Positions 17,941 through 29,297 of a DNA stretch of 52,611 nucleotides are shown here, piece after piece; the stretch's first letter is position 1, and each line of letters starts with the position of its first letter. Location: assembly GCA_021797635.1 (NCBI GenBank), contig JAJZZI010000023.1, positions 1-52,611 of the forward strand, written 5' to 3'. The DNA is from Bacillota bacterium. Lineage in GTDB: Bacteria > Bacillota > Sulfobacillia > Sulfobacillales > Sulfobacillaceae. A program made the translations under genes and the position numbers. A model generated the notes under the pieces. It was not told the DNA's origin. It ran no database searches and saw only the letters and a list, made by a program, of their open reading frames with translations.

Positions 17941-18575
17941 AATGGGCGGTCCTCGTAGGGGGGACGGGCAGTAATCTTAGAGCGCTCTTGGAACAGTCGT
18001 TAACGGTGGGACTGGTCATCTCTCATCGTGCGGATGCGGGTGCGCTTGACATCGCTCGAAGCCATGGTATCGCCGTCTGCACGCTCTTGCCCCGCGACTA
18101 TCCCAGTCGGGCGAGCTATGGCCAGGCGCTACGCCACCAGTTGACGCAAGCCAAGATTGATGCGATCGCCCTCGCGGGGTTCATGCGCTGGTTAGATGGC
18201 GATACGGTGCAGGCTTGGTGGGGAAAGATTTTTAATATTCATCCATCGTTGCTGCCCGCCTTCAGTGGCCTCCATGCGGTCCGACAAGCCTTGGCTTACG
18301 GTGTCAGCTGGACTGGCGTCACCGTGCATGTGGTCGATCAGGGAGAAGACAGTGGCCCGATCGTGGCTCAGATACCCATTGCGGTGTTGCCTGGTGACAG
18401 TGAAGAATCGCTTTCCGAGCGAATTCACCAAGTGGAGCACCGACTGTATGCGGCGGTGCTAAAGGCCTTTGAGGCAGGAAGTTTTTATGTGGACGGCAGA
18501 CAAGTCGTGTGGAACCGGCCGGTGCCGGGCCTGGAAAGGGGTAACTATGCAGTGGGCATTGATCAGTGTCACTGA
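17937..18575 (+). CDS. purN: phosphoribosylglycinamide formyltransferase
   Basis: Transfers formyl from 10-formyltetrahydrofolate to GAR. ATG 17937 overlaps the purM stop (ATGA). Residues fit PurN: LVGGTGSNLRALLEQ at the N-terminus, the catalytic Asn/His in IFNIHPSLLPAFSG, and the Asp in VDQGEDSGPIVAQ. Length is 212 residues. The last 29 bases overlap purH. Confidence 0.95.
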   Translation: MKWAVLVGGTGSNLRALLEQSLTVGLVISHRADAGALDIARSHGIAVCTLLPRDYPSRASYGQALRHQLTQAKIDAIALAGFMRWLDGDTVQAWWGKIFNIHPSLLPAFSGLHAVRQALAYGVSWTGVTVHVVDQGEDSGPIVAQIPIAVLPGDSEESLSERIHQVEHRLYAAVLKAFEAGSFYVDGRQVVWNRPVPGLERGNYAVGIDQCH

Positions 18576-20061
18576 CAAGACTGGGGTGGATACGCTCGCT
18601 CATGGTCTGAAGGCCCAAGGATATGGCATTTTGGCCAGCGGTGGTACCGCGCGTTATCTGCAGGGGGCGGGCGTGGAGGTTCGTCGATTAGAGGACTTGA
18701 CCGGATTTGAGGCGTTGCTCGAGGGTCGGGTCAAGACCTTGCATCCCGTGGTCTATGCTGGCATTTTATCGCAAGAGACGGAAAAGGACCGCGCTGATCG
18801 GGAAAGCGTCAAGGCACCCGAAATTTCGGTGGTGGTGGTGAATCTATACGATTTTGAATCCACCTTAGCCCATCATCCGGAGGATCCGCAAGCTGTAATC
18901 GAGGCCATTGATATTGGAGGAGTCTCCTTAATTCGGGCTGCGGCTAAGAATTTTGCCCGGGTCGTGGTGGCAACCCATCCAGACCAGTATGGGGAGTTGC
19001 TAGAGAGACCCCTAACTGACTGGACGGTCGCCCAACGACGGGCGTATGCCGCGAAGGCGTTTCAGCATATGGCCTATTACGACGCAATGATTGGCAACGC
19101 CCTGGCGCCAGCGGGGGAATGGGGCACCTATGTCACCATTGCTGGCAAGGCAGAATCAGCCCCGCTCCGCTACGGGGAAAATCCTCATCAACGGGCTGGC
19201 TGGTATCGCCTGCCAGCGGGACGAGGATTCGCCCAAGGCAAGCTTCTACAAGGCAAGCCGCTCTCGTATAACAATGTGCTCGATGCCGAGGCCGCCTGGC
19301 AAGTAGCATTGGAGTTGCCGGATGGCGCGGTGGTTGCCGTGAAGCATCAGATACCTTGTGGCGTCGCTCTTGGCCGTACGGCGCTGGAAAGTTATCTTAA
19401 GGTGTTGGAATCCGATCCGGTTTCGATCTTTGGTGGGATCGTGGCCGTGAAGGGCAAAGTCGAGGAAGATCTGGCTACGTCATTGATTGAGACGTTTCTT
19501 GAAGTGGTCATTGCCGTGGAGTTTACCCCCCAAGCGCTCAATATCTTTCGTCAGAAGAAAAATCTTCGCGTCCTAGAAATGCCGAGCGATGGTCACCGTC
19601 CCTTCGAGCTGCGGATGATCTCAGGCGGATTTTTGGTGCAGGAGCCCGATCGCCTGATCCGTCCCATCCAGGAGTTTCGGCATCTTGCCGGGCCAGCCCT
19701 TGAAGCGGGCAGCAAAATCTTAGCCGACGTGCAATTGGCTTGGACCACCGTGGCTCACGTGCGTTCCAATGCCATTGTCATCGCCCGACGTGGTCATACC
19801 GTCGGCATCGGCGGGGGCGAGACCAACCGTATCGATGCCGCGCGCCATGCGCTGGAGCGTGCAGGTGAGCGGGCACAGGGGGCAGTGTTAGCCTCAGATG
19901 GATTTTTTCCCTTCGGTGACGTGGTCGCCGAAGCGGCAAAATACGGAGTCGCGGTGGTGGTGGAACCAGGAGGGGCTCTGCGTGACCGCGAAAGCGTGGC
20001 TGCGGCCGAACAAGCAGGTGTTACTTTGCTATTCAGCGATGAACGCCATTTCCGACACTAG
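18547..20061 (+). CDS. purH: bifunctional AICAR transformylase / IMP cyclohydrolase
   Basis: Performs the last two steps to IMP. ATG 18547 (MQWALISVTDKTG) lies seven to eight bases after AAAGGGG, giving 504 residues. The MGS-like cyclohydrolase domain (about 1-190) has LLEGRVKTLHPVVYAGIL and IDIGGVSLIRAAAKN. The transformylase domain has the catalytic Lys-His in KHQIPCGVALG. This motif is usually KHTNPCG, so the Asn is replaced by Ile here; the Lys and His are kept, so activity is still expected. Confidence 0.95.
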   Translation: MQWALISVTDKTGVDTLAHGLKAQGYGILASGGTARYLQGAGVEVRRLEDLTGFEALLEGRVKTLHPVVYAGILSQETEKDRADRESVKAPEISVVVVNLYDFESTLAHHPEDPQAVIEAIDIGGVSLIRAAAKNFARVVVATHPDQYGELLERPLTDWTVAQRRAYAAKAFQHMAYYDAMIGNALAPAGEWGTYVTIAGKAESAPLRYGENPHQRAGWYRLPAGRGFAQGKLLQGKPLSYNNVLDAEAAWQVALELPDGAVVAVKHQIPCGVALGRTALESYLKVLESDPVSIFGGIVAVKGKVEEDLATSLIETFLEVVIAVEFTPQALNIFRQKKNLRVLEMPSDGHRPFELRMISGGFLVQEPDRLIRPIQEFRHLAGPALEAGSKILADVQLAWTTVAHVRSNAIVIARRGHTVGIGGGETNRIDAARHALERAGERAQGAVLASDGFFPFGDVVAEAAKYGVAVVVEPGGALRDRESVAAAEQAGVTLLFSDERHFRH

Positions 20062-20083
20062 TCGTGGTTAGGGGGGCAGTGCA

Positions 20084-21334
20084 ATGGAACGTCAAAACGT
20101 GTTGGTCATTGGTCAAGGAGCGCGAGAACATGCCCTATGCCAGGCACTTGCGATGAGTCCCTGGGTCGACAAAATGTGGGCTTCCCCCGGAAATCCCGGC
20201 ATGGCCGAATTAGCTCATTTGGATGCGCGCGAGGGACTTTCCGCTTGGTTAAACCTTGCCCAGGAAGCCAATGCCCTGACCGTGGTGGGCCCGGAAGTTC
20301 CTTTGGCCGCTGGATTGTCGGATGCCTTACGGGCGCGAGGGCTCGCGGTAGTGGGCCCGTCTCGGGCGGGTGCCCGCCTGGAAAGCAGTAAGAGTTATGC
20401 CAAAGAGGTCATGCGTCAATGCGGCATCCCGACTGCACGCTCGATGACAGTGGATGGCTTGGATGCGGTCAAAGCCCTGGTGGCGTCTGAGTGGGGGCTG
20501 CCGGTGGTGATTAAAGAAGACGGCTTGGCTCAAGGCAAAGGGGTCTTTGTCATTACCAACGAGGGCCAGTGGCAACGATTCCTTGGACAGGCGCGGGAGA
20601 ATCAGGGACCTTTTATTGTGGAAGAGTATCTGGAAGGTCGCGAAATATCGGTTGAAGTCTTTACCAATGGCCGCGATTATGTCTGGCTTCCGCCCGCGGT
20701 CGATCACAAACGCTTAAGTGCAGACCAAGAGAGCCCCAATACGGGCGGGATGGGCGCTTACAGTCCGGTCCCTTGGCTAAGCCAAAGTCAATGTCAGACC
20801 ATTGATCGTCAAATTCTTGAACCCATCGTAGGGTATTTGGGCGAGCAAAGCATCGACTATCGTGGCGTGCTCTATGTCGGCCTGATGATGACCACTTCGG
20901 GCCCTTACGTTTTGGAATTTAACGTGCGCTTGGGAGATCCCGAAGCGGAAGTGGTGCTGCCCTTATTAGCCGACGATCTCTACCCGTGGCTGGCCGAGCT
21001 TGCTCAAGGCCGTCTGCTGAAGTCGAAAATAGCGGACACGGGGAAGCGAGCGGTAGGGGTGGTCATGGCGGCAGAAGGTTATCCTGAACATCCCGTGGCC
21101 GGACGCACTCTCGAGATCTCCACGAGGGTGCCAGGCACGCGAATTTTCCAAGCTGGCACGGAAATGGTCGATGGTCATCTGAGGAGTCGTGGTGGCCGGG
21201 TGCTCACGGTGGTCGGCCTTGGAGATGATTTTAGCGAGGCCAGAGCGATAGCTTATCGGCAGATTTCCGCCGTCGAGTTTCCCGGGGCACAGTTCCGTGA
21301 CGATATTGCCGAGGATTTGTCAAAGCACGGCTAA
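20084..21334 (+). CDS. purD: phosphoribosylamine-glycine ligase
   Basis: ATP-grasp enzyme joining glycine to phosphoribosylamine. The 416 residues begin with NVLVIGQGAREHALCQAL and include VVIKEDGLAQGKGV, FIVEEYLEGREISVE, NTGGMGAYSPVPWL and LEFNVRLGDPEAEVVLPLL, the classic PurD set. It starts at ATG 20084, 22 bases after purH, behind a G-rich site. It is the last pathway gene of the operon. Confidence 0.96.
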   Translation: MERQNVLVIGQGAREHALCQALAMSPWVDKMWASPGNPGMAELAHLDAREGLSAWLNLAQEANALTVVGPEVPLAAGLSDALRARGLAVVGPSRAGARLESSKSYAKEVMRQCGIPTARSMTVDGLDAVKALVASEWGLPVVIKEDGLAQGKGVFVITNEGQWQRFLGQARENQGPFIVEEYLEGREISVEVFTNGRDYVWLPPAVDHKRLSADQESPNTGGMGAYSPVPWLSQSQCQTIDRQILEPIVGYLGEQSIDYRGVLYVGLMMTTSGPYVLEFNVRLGDPEAEVVLPLLADDLYPWLAELAQGRLLKSKIADTGKRAVGVVMAAEGYPEHPVAGRTLEISTRVPGTRIFQAGTEMVDGHLRSRGGRVLTVVGLGDDFSEARAIAYRQISAVEFPGAQFRDDIAEDLSKHG

Positions 21335-21389
21335 AACGATGCATAGGCGACCACACTAGGCAAAAGAATTAAAGAGGGGGTGGTTGCTA

Positions 21390-22061
21390 GTGCGTCGCAA
21401 GCTTTGGATAGCCATGGGGGCAATCACGGCGACAGCGTATCTCAGCGGATGCTCGGTATCCATGGGGGAACCAGCAGCGGACAAGGGCACATCGTCGTCG
21501 GTGCACCACGGCTCGTCGGGATCATCGAGCAAGGGATCGAGCGGATCGTCATCGAGCAAAGGCTCAGGATCGGGTGGATCCTCAGGTGGCAGTTCGTCCG
21601 GATCGAGTGGCAGTTCGTCCGGATCGAGTGGTAGCTCATCGAGTTCCGCCATACAAAAAGCCGTGCAAGATGAGCTTTCCACCCCAAGGATGCAGAAACT
21701 TATCGGCGAATCGATTTCCACGACTAAGTTGGAAACGGCATTAATGACACCACTGGGTCAATCTACCATGACCAAGGCTCTCCAAAGCGTCATTAGTAGC
21801 CCGACCATGCAAACCATGATTGAGGCTGGGGTGATGAAGGGAATGTCCTCGTCCATGGTAAAAACGGTTATCGATCAAGCGGTACGCACGACGCTCATGT
21901 CGATGGCGTCTTCGCCGTCGAGCAGTTCTAGTTCCAAGTCTTCCTCGGGATCAGGGGGATCGTCGTCGGGAGGTTCCTCTTCGGGTGGTGGCGGGTCTTC
22001 TTCAGGTAGTGGTGGATCGTCGTCGGGGGGCGGCGGGTCTTCTTCAGGGGGGGGTGGTTGA
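21390..22061 (+). CDS. Ser/Gly-repeat lipoprotein, possibly GerD-like
   Basis: I do not recognise it with certainty. GTG 21390 behind GAGGGGG gives 223 residues; TTG 21384 is an alternative. The N-terminus is a lipoprotein signal with lipobox YLSGC (Cys about residue 20). Two low-complexity Ser/Gly tracts (about 33-85 and 172-223) flank a folded-looking segment (about 87-170) with short helical repeats such as STPRMQKLI, MTPLGQSTM and SSPTMQTMI. Lipid anchor, helical repeats and Gly/Ser-rich tail recall the spore germination lipoprotein GerD, but the match is by general pattern only. It is 55 bases after purD and could be transcribed with it. Confidence 0.8.
   Translation: MRRKLWIAMGAITATAYLSGCSVSMGEPAADKGTSSSVHHGSSGSSSKGSSGSSSSKGSGSGGSSGGSSSGSSGSSSGSSGSSSSSAIQKAVQDELSTPRMQKLIGESISTTKLETALMTPLGQSTMTKALQSVISSPTMQTMIEAGVMKGMSSSMVKTVIDQAVRTTLMSMASSPSSSSSSKSSSGSGGSSSGGSSSGGGGSSSGSGGSSSGGGGSSSGGGG
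21588..21629 (+). repeat. tandem 21-bp repeat in the Ser/Gly tract
   Basis: Two exact, adjacent copies of a 21-base unit at 21588-21608 and 21609-21629, each encoding seven Ser/Gly-rich residues of the lipoprotein. Similar but imperfect Ser/Gly codon repeats make up the 3' end of the same gene (about 21,940-22,058). Such tracts can change length by slippage. Confidence 0.85.
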
Positions 22062-22360
22062 ATCAGATGCGGCTCTGTGATTACGTGGACGTCGTGTGTT
22101 AAATAGTGAAGAACGTTCAACGCGAGCCCGAACCTTTGATTGCCCGCGAGGCTAAAAGATGTAAACTAGGAGCGTGGGTCGCTTTGGTCGGCGCTGATGG
22201 TGAGTCTCTTGGCTCGAGTGGGTGCGGCCAGCATGACCGCCTTTGAGACTGACCTCGAATGCAAAAAATCAGGAGCGCGGCATCCCCCACTCGGAATGCG
22301 ATTCGGGCGCTTGGGCCCCCGAAAACATTTCTTGCGCTTAATGAAACGGAGGATGGTCTT
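22062..22360. other. intergenic region before yerC
   Basis: Nothing firm seen in these 300 bases apart from a weak promoter-like TTGATT at 22136 with an overlong spacer to TAAACT at 22162. The reading frame of yerC continues upstream to 22259 but without the family sequence or ribosome binding site. Confidence 0.4.
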
Positions 22361-22735
22361 ATGTTTAAAGATGCGCCGCCGCCTGGCGACAACGTGCCTG
22401 CTACCCCAGGATTCAAGGCGGGGGCTAGTCGTGGGGTGAATCCCAAGCTGACTAGCGCGGAATCAGAAGCGCTTTTTCAAGCCATCCTATGCCTAGCGTC
22501 GGTCGAAGAGTGCTACGCATTTTTTGAAGATATCCTAACCACGGCAGAACTCCATTCCATCGCGCAACGATGGCAGGTGGCCCGTCTTCTTGATCAAGGA
22601 CAAACATACGATGATGTGGCGCGCAGCACCGGAGCTTCTTCCACCACCATTTCTCGAGTCAACCGATCCTTGCGCTTTGGCGCTGACGGCTACCGTCTCA
22701 TATTGGATCGACTGCGAACGCAAGCCGACGGTTAG
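22361..22735 (+). CDS. yerC: TrpR/YerC-family DNA-binding protein
   Basis: ATG 22361 lies eight bases after GGAGG and gives 124 residues. Residues about 30-120 match the YerC/YecD TrpR-like family: LFQAILCLASVEECYAFFED, then LHSIAQRWQVARLL and a helix-turn-helix TYDDVARSTGASSTTISRVN. These proteins are repressor-like with no established universal target. The position just ahead of pcrA-ligA is the same as in B. subtilis, where pcrB lies in between; pcrB is absent here. Confidence 0.9.
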   Translation: MFKDAPPPGDNVPATPGFKAGASRGVNPKLTSAESEALFQAILCLASVEECYAFFEDILTTAELHSIAQRWQVARLLDQGQTYDDVARSTGASSTTISRVNRSLRFGADGYRLILDRLRTQADG

Positions 22736-22757
22736 CCCTCGTCCTCGTCCTAGTGGA

Positions 22758-22766
22758 TGGTATAAT
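22758..22766 (+). promoter_or_regulatory. extended -10 promoter of pcrA
   Basis: TGG directly followed by a perfect TATAAT (22761-22766), the TGn extended -10 form. No good -35 hexamer is visible at the right distance. It lies in the 61 bases between yerC and pcrA, so pcrA-ligA can be transcribed separately from yerC. Confidence 0.65.
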
Positions 22767-22796
22767 GATACTAGTATAGGGCGGGGGGATCCGGAA

Positions 22797-24932
22797 ATGG
22801 ATTTGTTAACGGAATTAAACGAACCACAGCGGACGGCATGCGCCCTAACTGAGGGCCCGGTGTTAATCTTGGCTGGTGCAGGCAGCGGAAAGACTCGAAC
22901 CCTTACTTACCGCGTGGCTCACTTGATTCATAACTTAGGAGTGGACGCAGGTTCGATCTTGGCCTTCACCTTTACCAACAAAGCCGCTCGAGAGATGATA
23001 GACCGCATCGAGCAACTGGTAGGATCCGACAGCAAGCGAATGTGGGTGGGTACGTTTCACGCCATTTGCGTGAGAATCCTGAGGCAGGATATTGAGCGCT
23101 TGGGGTACGACCCCCGATTTTTGATTTATGACAGCGACGATCAGAAGGCATTAATGCGCTCCATCGTTCGTGATTTAAATTGGGATGAAAAGAAATTTCC
23201 GGCCGGAATGCTTCTGTCTCAAATTAGTCGGGCCAAAAACAGTTTCATCGACCCGGAGCATTGGCATGATACTTCGTATATGGGCTTACGCGTGCAGGAA
23301 GCGTTCCAGCGCTATCAGCAGCGGCTTCGGGCATTGAATGCGCTAGATTTTGATGACCTTATATATTTTACGGTGAAGCTCCTTGATCAGTACGAAGATG
23401 TGCTTTCGCGCTACCATCGCCGCTTTGAACACGTCATGGTGGACGAGTACCAAGACACGAATATGGCGCAGTATCGAATGATTGAATTGCTGGCCCGAGG
23501 CCACGGTAATCTGTGCGTGGTGGGCGACGATGACCAAGCCATATACGGTTGGCGTGGAGCCGATATGCGTAATATTCTGGAGTTTCAAAAACACTTTTCA
23601 GGCGCGACGGTCGTGCGTTTAGAGGAAAACTACCGCTCGACCGCAGTCATTTTAGAGGCCGCCAATGCCGTGGTGGAGCACAATCGTGAACGGTTGGGAA
23701 AGGAACTGTGGACCAGTCGTCTGGGCGGATCCAAGGTACGATGGCATCAGGCCACGGATGAGGAGAGTGAGGCCTGGTATGCGGCGGAAGTGATCCACGA
23801 GGCCGTGGGCAGAGGACTATCGCCGGGAGACTGTGCCGTTCTTTACCGAACGAATGCCCAGTCTCGGGCGCTGGAGATGGCTCTAGCCCGTGCTGGCATC
23901 GGGTATCGCTTAGTCGGAGGTAAACGCTTCTATGAGCGTAAGGAAGTCAAGGATCTGTTGGCTTACCTAAAGGTGATCTATAACTCCCAAGATGACGTCT
24001 CTTTATCCCGGATTATTAACTTTCCCCGTCGCGGTATTGGCGACGTGGCGATTAGCCATTTGATTCAAGCAAGCCAGGACCGTCATCTATCCTTGTTTGA
24101 CACCTTAGGAGACGCCACGACCATCGCTGGACTAACGCCAGCAGCGCAAAAGGCGGCTCTGGAACTGTGGGCACAATTCAAGAAGTGGAGCCAATCCGGT
24201 CCTGAGAGGCTGACCCAATTGGTTGAACGCGTGGCCAATGAGAGTGGATTAATGCGACAATTCTCATCGGAAGGTGGACGCGAAGGCGAAGAACGCGTCG
24301 AAAACATGGGCGAGCTTATCTCGGAAGCCAAGCGCTTTGAAGAGAGCGAAGGAGTGGACGATCTCGGGGCTTTTTTGGGATTTTTGGCGTTGGTGTCTGA
24401 CTGGGAGGCCACCGAGGATCGCGGTCAAGGGGCTTGGCTGATGACGGTGCACAGCGCCAAAGGTTTAGAATTTCCGTTGGTGGTGTTGGTGGGCATGGAA
24501 GAGGGCGTGTTTCCTCACCTGCGTTCCATGGAGGAGGATCGGGTGGAAGAAGAGCGGCGGCTTTGCTATGTGGCCCTTACCCGCGCTCGCGACGAACTGT
24601 ACCTCACGGCGGCTGAAACCCGGACGATGATGGGGCGAACCGAGGCCCATCCCGTATCGCGCTTCGTCGCGGAGATTCCCGCCCACTTGATCGAGCAAGG
24701 AGGCCAACGAGGGTCGGGCCAATCAGGCCAGGGGGTAAGGCGGACGACGGTGCCCGAAGGTGGATACCAGGTGGGAGATCGACTGCGCCATCCCCGCTTC
24801 GGTTGGGGCACGGTGGTCAGTCAGCGAGGCCATGGTGAGGAGTTAGAGCTTACCATTGCCTTTCCTGGGGGAGGCATTCGTTCGTTTTTAGCAAAGTATG
24901 CCCAATTGGGGAGAGAACAGGAAGAAGCCTAA
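22797..24932 (+). CDS. pcrA: ATP-dependent DNA helicase PcrA
   Basis: UvrD/Rep-type 3'-5' helicase for repair and rolling-circle replication. ATG 22797 (MDLLTELNEPQ) gives 711 residues; the open frame extends 69 codons upstream but into yerC. Helicase motifs are in order: Walker A LAGAGSGKTRTL (Lys32), motif Ia TFTNKAAREM, motif II VDEYQDTN, motif III VGDDDQAIYGWRG, motif IV LEENYRS, motif V TVHSAKGLEFPLVVLVG, and motif VI YVALTRARDELYLT. The C-terminal tail has the PcrA-type Tudor-like region (GDRLRHPRFGWGTVVS). It is followed immediately by ligA. Confidence 0.97.
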   Translation: MDLLTELNEPQRTACALTEGPVLILAGAGSGKTRTLTYRVAHLIHNLGVDAGSILAFTFTNKAAREMIDRIEQLVGSDSKRMWVGTFHAICVRILRQDIERLGYDPRFLIYDSDDQKALMRSIVRDLNWDEKKFPAGMLLSQISRAKNSFIDPEHWHDTSYMGLRVQEAFQRYQQRLRALNALDFDDLIYFTVKLLDQYEDVLSRYHRRFEHVMVDEYQDTNMAQYRMIELLARGHGNLCVVGDDDQAIYGWRGADMRNILEFQKHFSGATVVRLEENYRSTAVILEAANAVVEHNRERLGKELWTSRLGGSKVRWHQATDEESEAWYAAEVIHEAVGRGLSPGDCAVLYRTNAQSRALEMALARAGIGYRLVGGKRFYERKEVKDLLAYLKVIYNSQDDVSLSRIINFPRRGIGDVAISHLIQASQDRHLSLFDTLGDATTIAGLTPAAQKAALELWAQFKKWSQSGPERLTQLVERVANESGLMRQFSSEGGREGEERVENMGELISEAKRFEESEGVDDLGAFLGFLALVSDWEATEDRGQGAWLMTVHSAKGLEFPLVVLVGMEEGVFPHLRSMEEDRVEEERRLCYVALTRARDELYLTAAETRTMMGRTEAHPVSRFVAEIPAHLIEQGGQRGSGQSGQGVRRTTVPEGGYQVGDRLRHPRFGWGTVVSQRGHGEELELTIAFPGGGIRSFLAKYAQLGREQEEA

Positions 24933-26945
<2,013 letters not shown>

Positions 26946-26964
26946 TGCTTAGAGGAGGGGGATC

Positions 26965-27954
26965 GTGGATCGAATCCTAGAGGTTAAACGGCTAAGAACG
27001 CACTTTTTCACCGAAGAAGGGGTTGTGCCCTCGGTCAACGGGGTCAGTGTGCATATTGATGCCGAAGAGACCTTGGGCCTGGTGGGAGAGTCGGGATGTG
27101 GCAAGAGCGTGACCTCACTTTCCATCATGCGCTTGATTCCTAGCCCCCCTGGCCGGATCGTGGGTGGAGAAGTCCTATTCCGCGGGCGTGATTTATTGCA
27201 AATGCCTATGGACCAAATGCGGCGTATTCGAGGCAATGACATTGCCATGATTTTTCAGGAGCCGATGACGTCACTGAACCCCGTGTACCCGGTGGGTGAC
27301 CAAATCGCGGAAGCGGTGATTCTTCATCAAAACGTGAAGAGACGTGAGGCGCTCGATCGAGCGGTGGAGATGCTGCGACTTGTCGGCATTTCGTCGCCGG
27401 CAGAACGGCTCTACCAGTATCCACACCAAATGTCAGGGGGAATGCGCCAAAGAATTATGATTGCCATGGCGCTGTCTTGCAACCCGCAATTGTTGATTGC
27501 TGATGAGCCGACCACCGCCTTGGACGTGACGATTCAAGCCCAAATTCTGGAGCTGATGAAAGACATGCGACAAAAATTCCATAGTGCCATCCTGCTCATC
27601 ACCCATGATTTGGGGGTCGTGGCTGAAATGACGGACCGGGTAGCGGTGATGTATGCGGGCAAGGTGGTGGAAGAGGCATCTACCAAAGACTTGTTCCGAC
27701 GCCCCCTTCATCCCTATACGACCGGGCTCATGGAGTCCATTCCGCGGGTCGATACCCCAGCTGGAACGCGGCTCCATGTCATTGACGGAGTCGTTCCCAA
27801 TCTTTTGCGCTTGCCAAGCGGATGCGCATTTGCCCCACGCTGTCCCAAGGCCATGGATGTGTGTCGCGTCGAGGAACCCAGGCTGGCTGAGGTGGAACCA
27901 GATCGCCAAGTCTCCTGCTGGTTGTATGGAAGTCCAAGCCAGGAGGCGGTGTGA
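26965..27954 (+). CDS. oligopeptide/dipeptide ABC transporter ATPase, OppD-like
   Basis: ATP-binding subunit of a peptide- or nickel-type importer. The 329 residues begin at GTG 26965 behind AGGAGGGGG. Walker A is [13 protein letters not shown] (about residue 42), the signature is [10 protein letters not shown], and Walker B is [14 protein letters not shown]. The C-terminal oligopeptide-transport motif region with GCAFAPRCP marks the OppD/DppD subfamily. It forms a pair with the next gene, but no permease or binding protein lies beside them. Confidence 0.92.
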   Translation: MDRILEVKRLRTHFFTEEGVVPSVNGVSVHIDAEETLGLVGESGCGKSVTSLSIMRLIPSPPGRIVGGEVLFRGRDLLQMPMDQMRRIRGNDIAMIFQEPMTSLNPVYPVGDQIAEAVILHQNVKRREALDRAVEMLRLVGISSPAERLYQYPHQMSGGMRQRIMIAMALSCNPQLLIADEPTTALDVTIQAQILELMKDMRQKFHSAILLITHDLGVVAEMTDRVAVMYAGKVVEEASTKDLFRRPLHPYTTGLMESIPRVDTPAGTRLHVIDGVVPNLLRLPSGCAFAPRCPKAMDVCRVEEPRLAEVEPDRQVSCWLYGSPSQEAV

Positions 27955-28946
27955 TGAGTATGGCGAGCCCGGTCCCCACGACGCGACCAAAATTGCTATC
28001 CGTGAAAAATCTAAAGAAACACTTTCCGATCACCGGGGGCATCTTTTCGCAGGTGGTCGGTCAGGTGCGGGCTGTCGATGGGGTGAGCTTTGAGGTCGAT
28101 ACCGGCGAGACCTTGGGCTTGGTAGGCGAATCGGGATGTGGCAAGACGACAACTGGACGCGCGGTGCTACGCTTAGTGGAACCGACCGCGGGCCGTGTGG
28201 AGTTTGAGGGGAAAAATATTTTGGAATTCAGTGCTGGCGAAATGCGTAAGGTTCGACGGCAAATGCAAATCATCTTTCAGGATCCTTTTGGCTCGTTGAA
28301 TCCGCGCATGTCGGTGAGAGACATTATTCAGGAGCCGCTGATCATTCATGGTCAAGGCAATCGCTCCCAACGTGAACAGCGGGTGAAGGAGTTGCTGGAC
28401 GTCGTCGGTTTGGCGTCCTATCACATGCAACGGTTTCCGCACGAGTTCTCTGGAGGTCAGCGTCAGCGCATCGGCATTGCGCGAGCGCTGGCTTTGAAGC
28501 CCAAACTCATTGTCGCCGATGAACCGGTGTCTGCGTTGGATGTCTCCATTCAGTCGCAAATTTTAAACCTGCTCGAAGACTTGCAACAGGAATTTGGCTT
28601 GACCTATCTCTTTATTGCGCATGGTCTTAATGTGATTCGTCATATCTCTGATCGGGTTGCCGTGATGTATCTTGGGGTGATGGTGGAGATGGCGGATTCC
28701 CTGGAGATCTACCAACGTCCGCTTCACCCGTATACCGAGGCCCTGTTTTCCGCCATTCCTATACCCAATCCCGAATTGCAGCGCTCGCGGATGGTCTTGC
28801 CAGGCGATGTGCCTAGTCCTGCGCATCCGCCCTCAGGTTGCCGTTTTCACACTCGCTGTCCCATCGCCCAAGACCGGTGTCGCACAGAAGTTCCCAAGTG
28901 GAAAGAATCGAAGCCGGGCCACTTTGTGGCTTGCCACTTTCGCTGA
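27954..28946 (+). CDS. oligopeptide/dipeptide ABC transporter ATPase, OppF-like
   Basis: Second ATPase of the pair. ATG 27954 shares its A with the stop codon of the previous gene, giving 330 residues. It has Walker [15 protein letters not shown], signature [14 protein letters not shown], Walker [15 protein letters not shown], and the C-terminal [15 protein letters not shown] of OppF/DppF proteins. It is probably transcribed with the upstream ATPase; gatCAB downstream has its own -10 element. Confidence 0.92.
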   Translation: MSMASPVPTTRPKLLSVKNLKKHFPITGGIFSQVVGQVRAVDGVSFEVDTGETLGLVGESGCGKTTTGRAVLRLVEPTAGRVEFEGKNILEFSAGEMRKVRRQMQIIFQDPFGSLNPRMSVRDIIQEPLIIHGQGNRSQREQRVKELLDVVGLASYHMQRFPHEFSGGQRQRIGIARALALKPKLIVADEPVSALDVSIQSQILNLLEDLQQEFGLTYLFIAHGLNVIRHISDRVAVMYLGVMVEMADSLEIYQRPLHPYTEALFSAIPIPNPELQRSRMVLPGDVPSPAHPPSGCRFHTRCPIAQDRCRTEVPKWKESKPGHFVACHFR

Positions 28947-28961
28947 GCCCCGGCAGTGCCA

Positions 28962-28970
28962 TGATATAAT
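28962..28970 (+). promoter_or_regulatory. extended -10 promoter of gatCAB
   Basis: TGA directly followed by a perfect TATAAT (28965-28970), the TGn extended -10 form, 27 bases before the gatC start. No good -35 hexamer is visible. Confidence 0.6.
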
Positions 28971-28997
28971 GAGGCTCTAGTGGGGAGGATTTTACTT

Positions 28998-29297
28998 TTG
29001 CGACTATCGAAGGAAATTGTAGATCATGTAGCAGATTTAGCTCAAATTCGCCTCAAAGGGGAAGAACGTGAGCGAGTGGCGAGCGAGTTGAGCCGGGTTT
29101 TAGAGTATGTGGCCATCTTGGACGGTGCCGATATCGAAGGCGTGGAAGCATCATGGCACGGTCCAAGGGCCAGTGTGACCCGGATGGACGCGCCCAGGCC
29201 GTCTTTGACGCGTGCCCAGGCGTTGGCGAACGCACCCAAGGTGCGTGAAGGAATGTTCCAGATCCCCCGGATTTTGGGGGAAGGAGAGGAGGGCTAG
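28998..29297 (+). CDS. gatC: Asp-tRNA(Asn)/Glu-tRNA(Gln) amidotransferase subunit C
   Basis: Small subunit that stabilises GatA within the transamidosome. I choose TTG 28998, eight bases after GGGGAGGA, giving 99 residues starting MRLSKEIVDHVADLAQIRL, the normal GatC opening. The next conserved block is VLEYVAILDGADIEGVEA. Its stop codon shares a base with the gatA start. Confidence 0.93.
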   Translation: MRLSKEIVDHVADLAQIRLKGEERERVASELSRVLEYVAILDGADIEGVEASWHGPRASVTRMDAPRPSLTRAQALANAPKVREGMFQIPRILGEGEEG

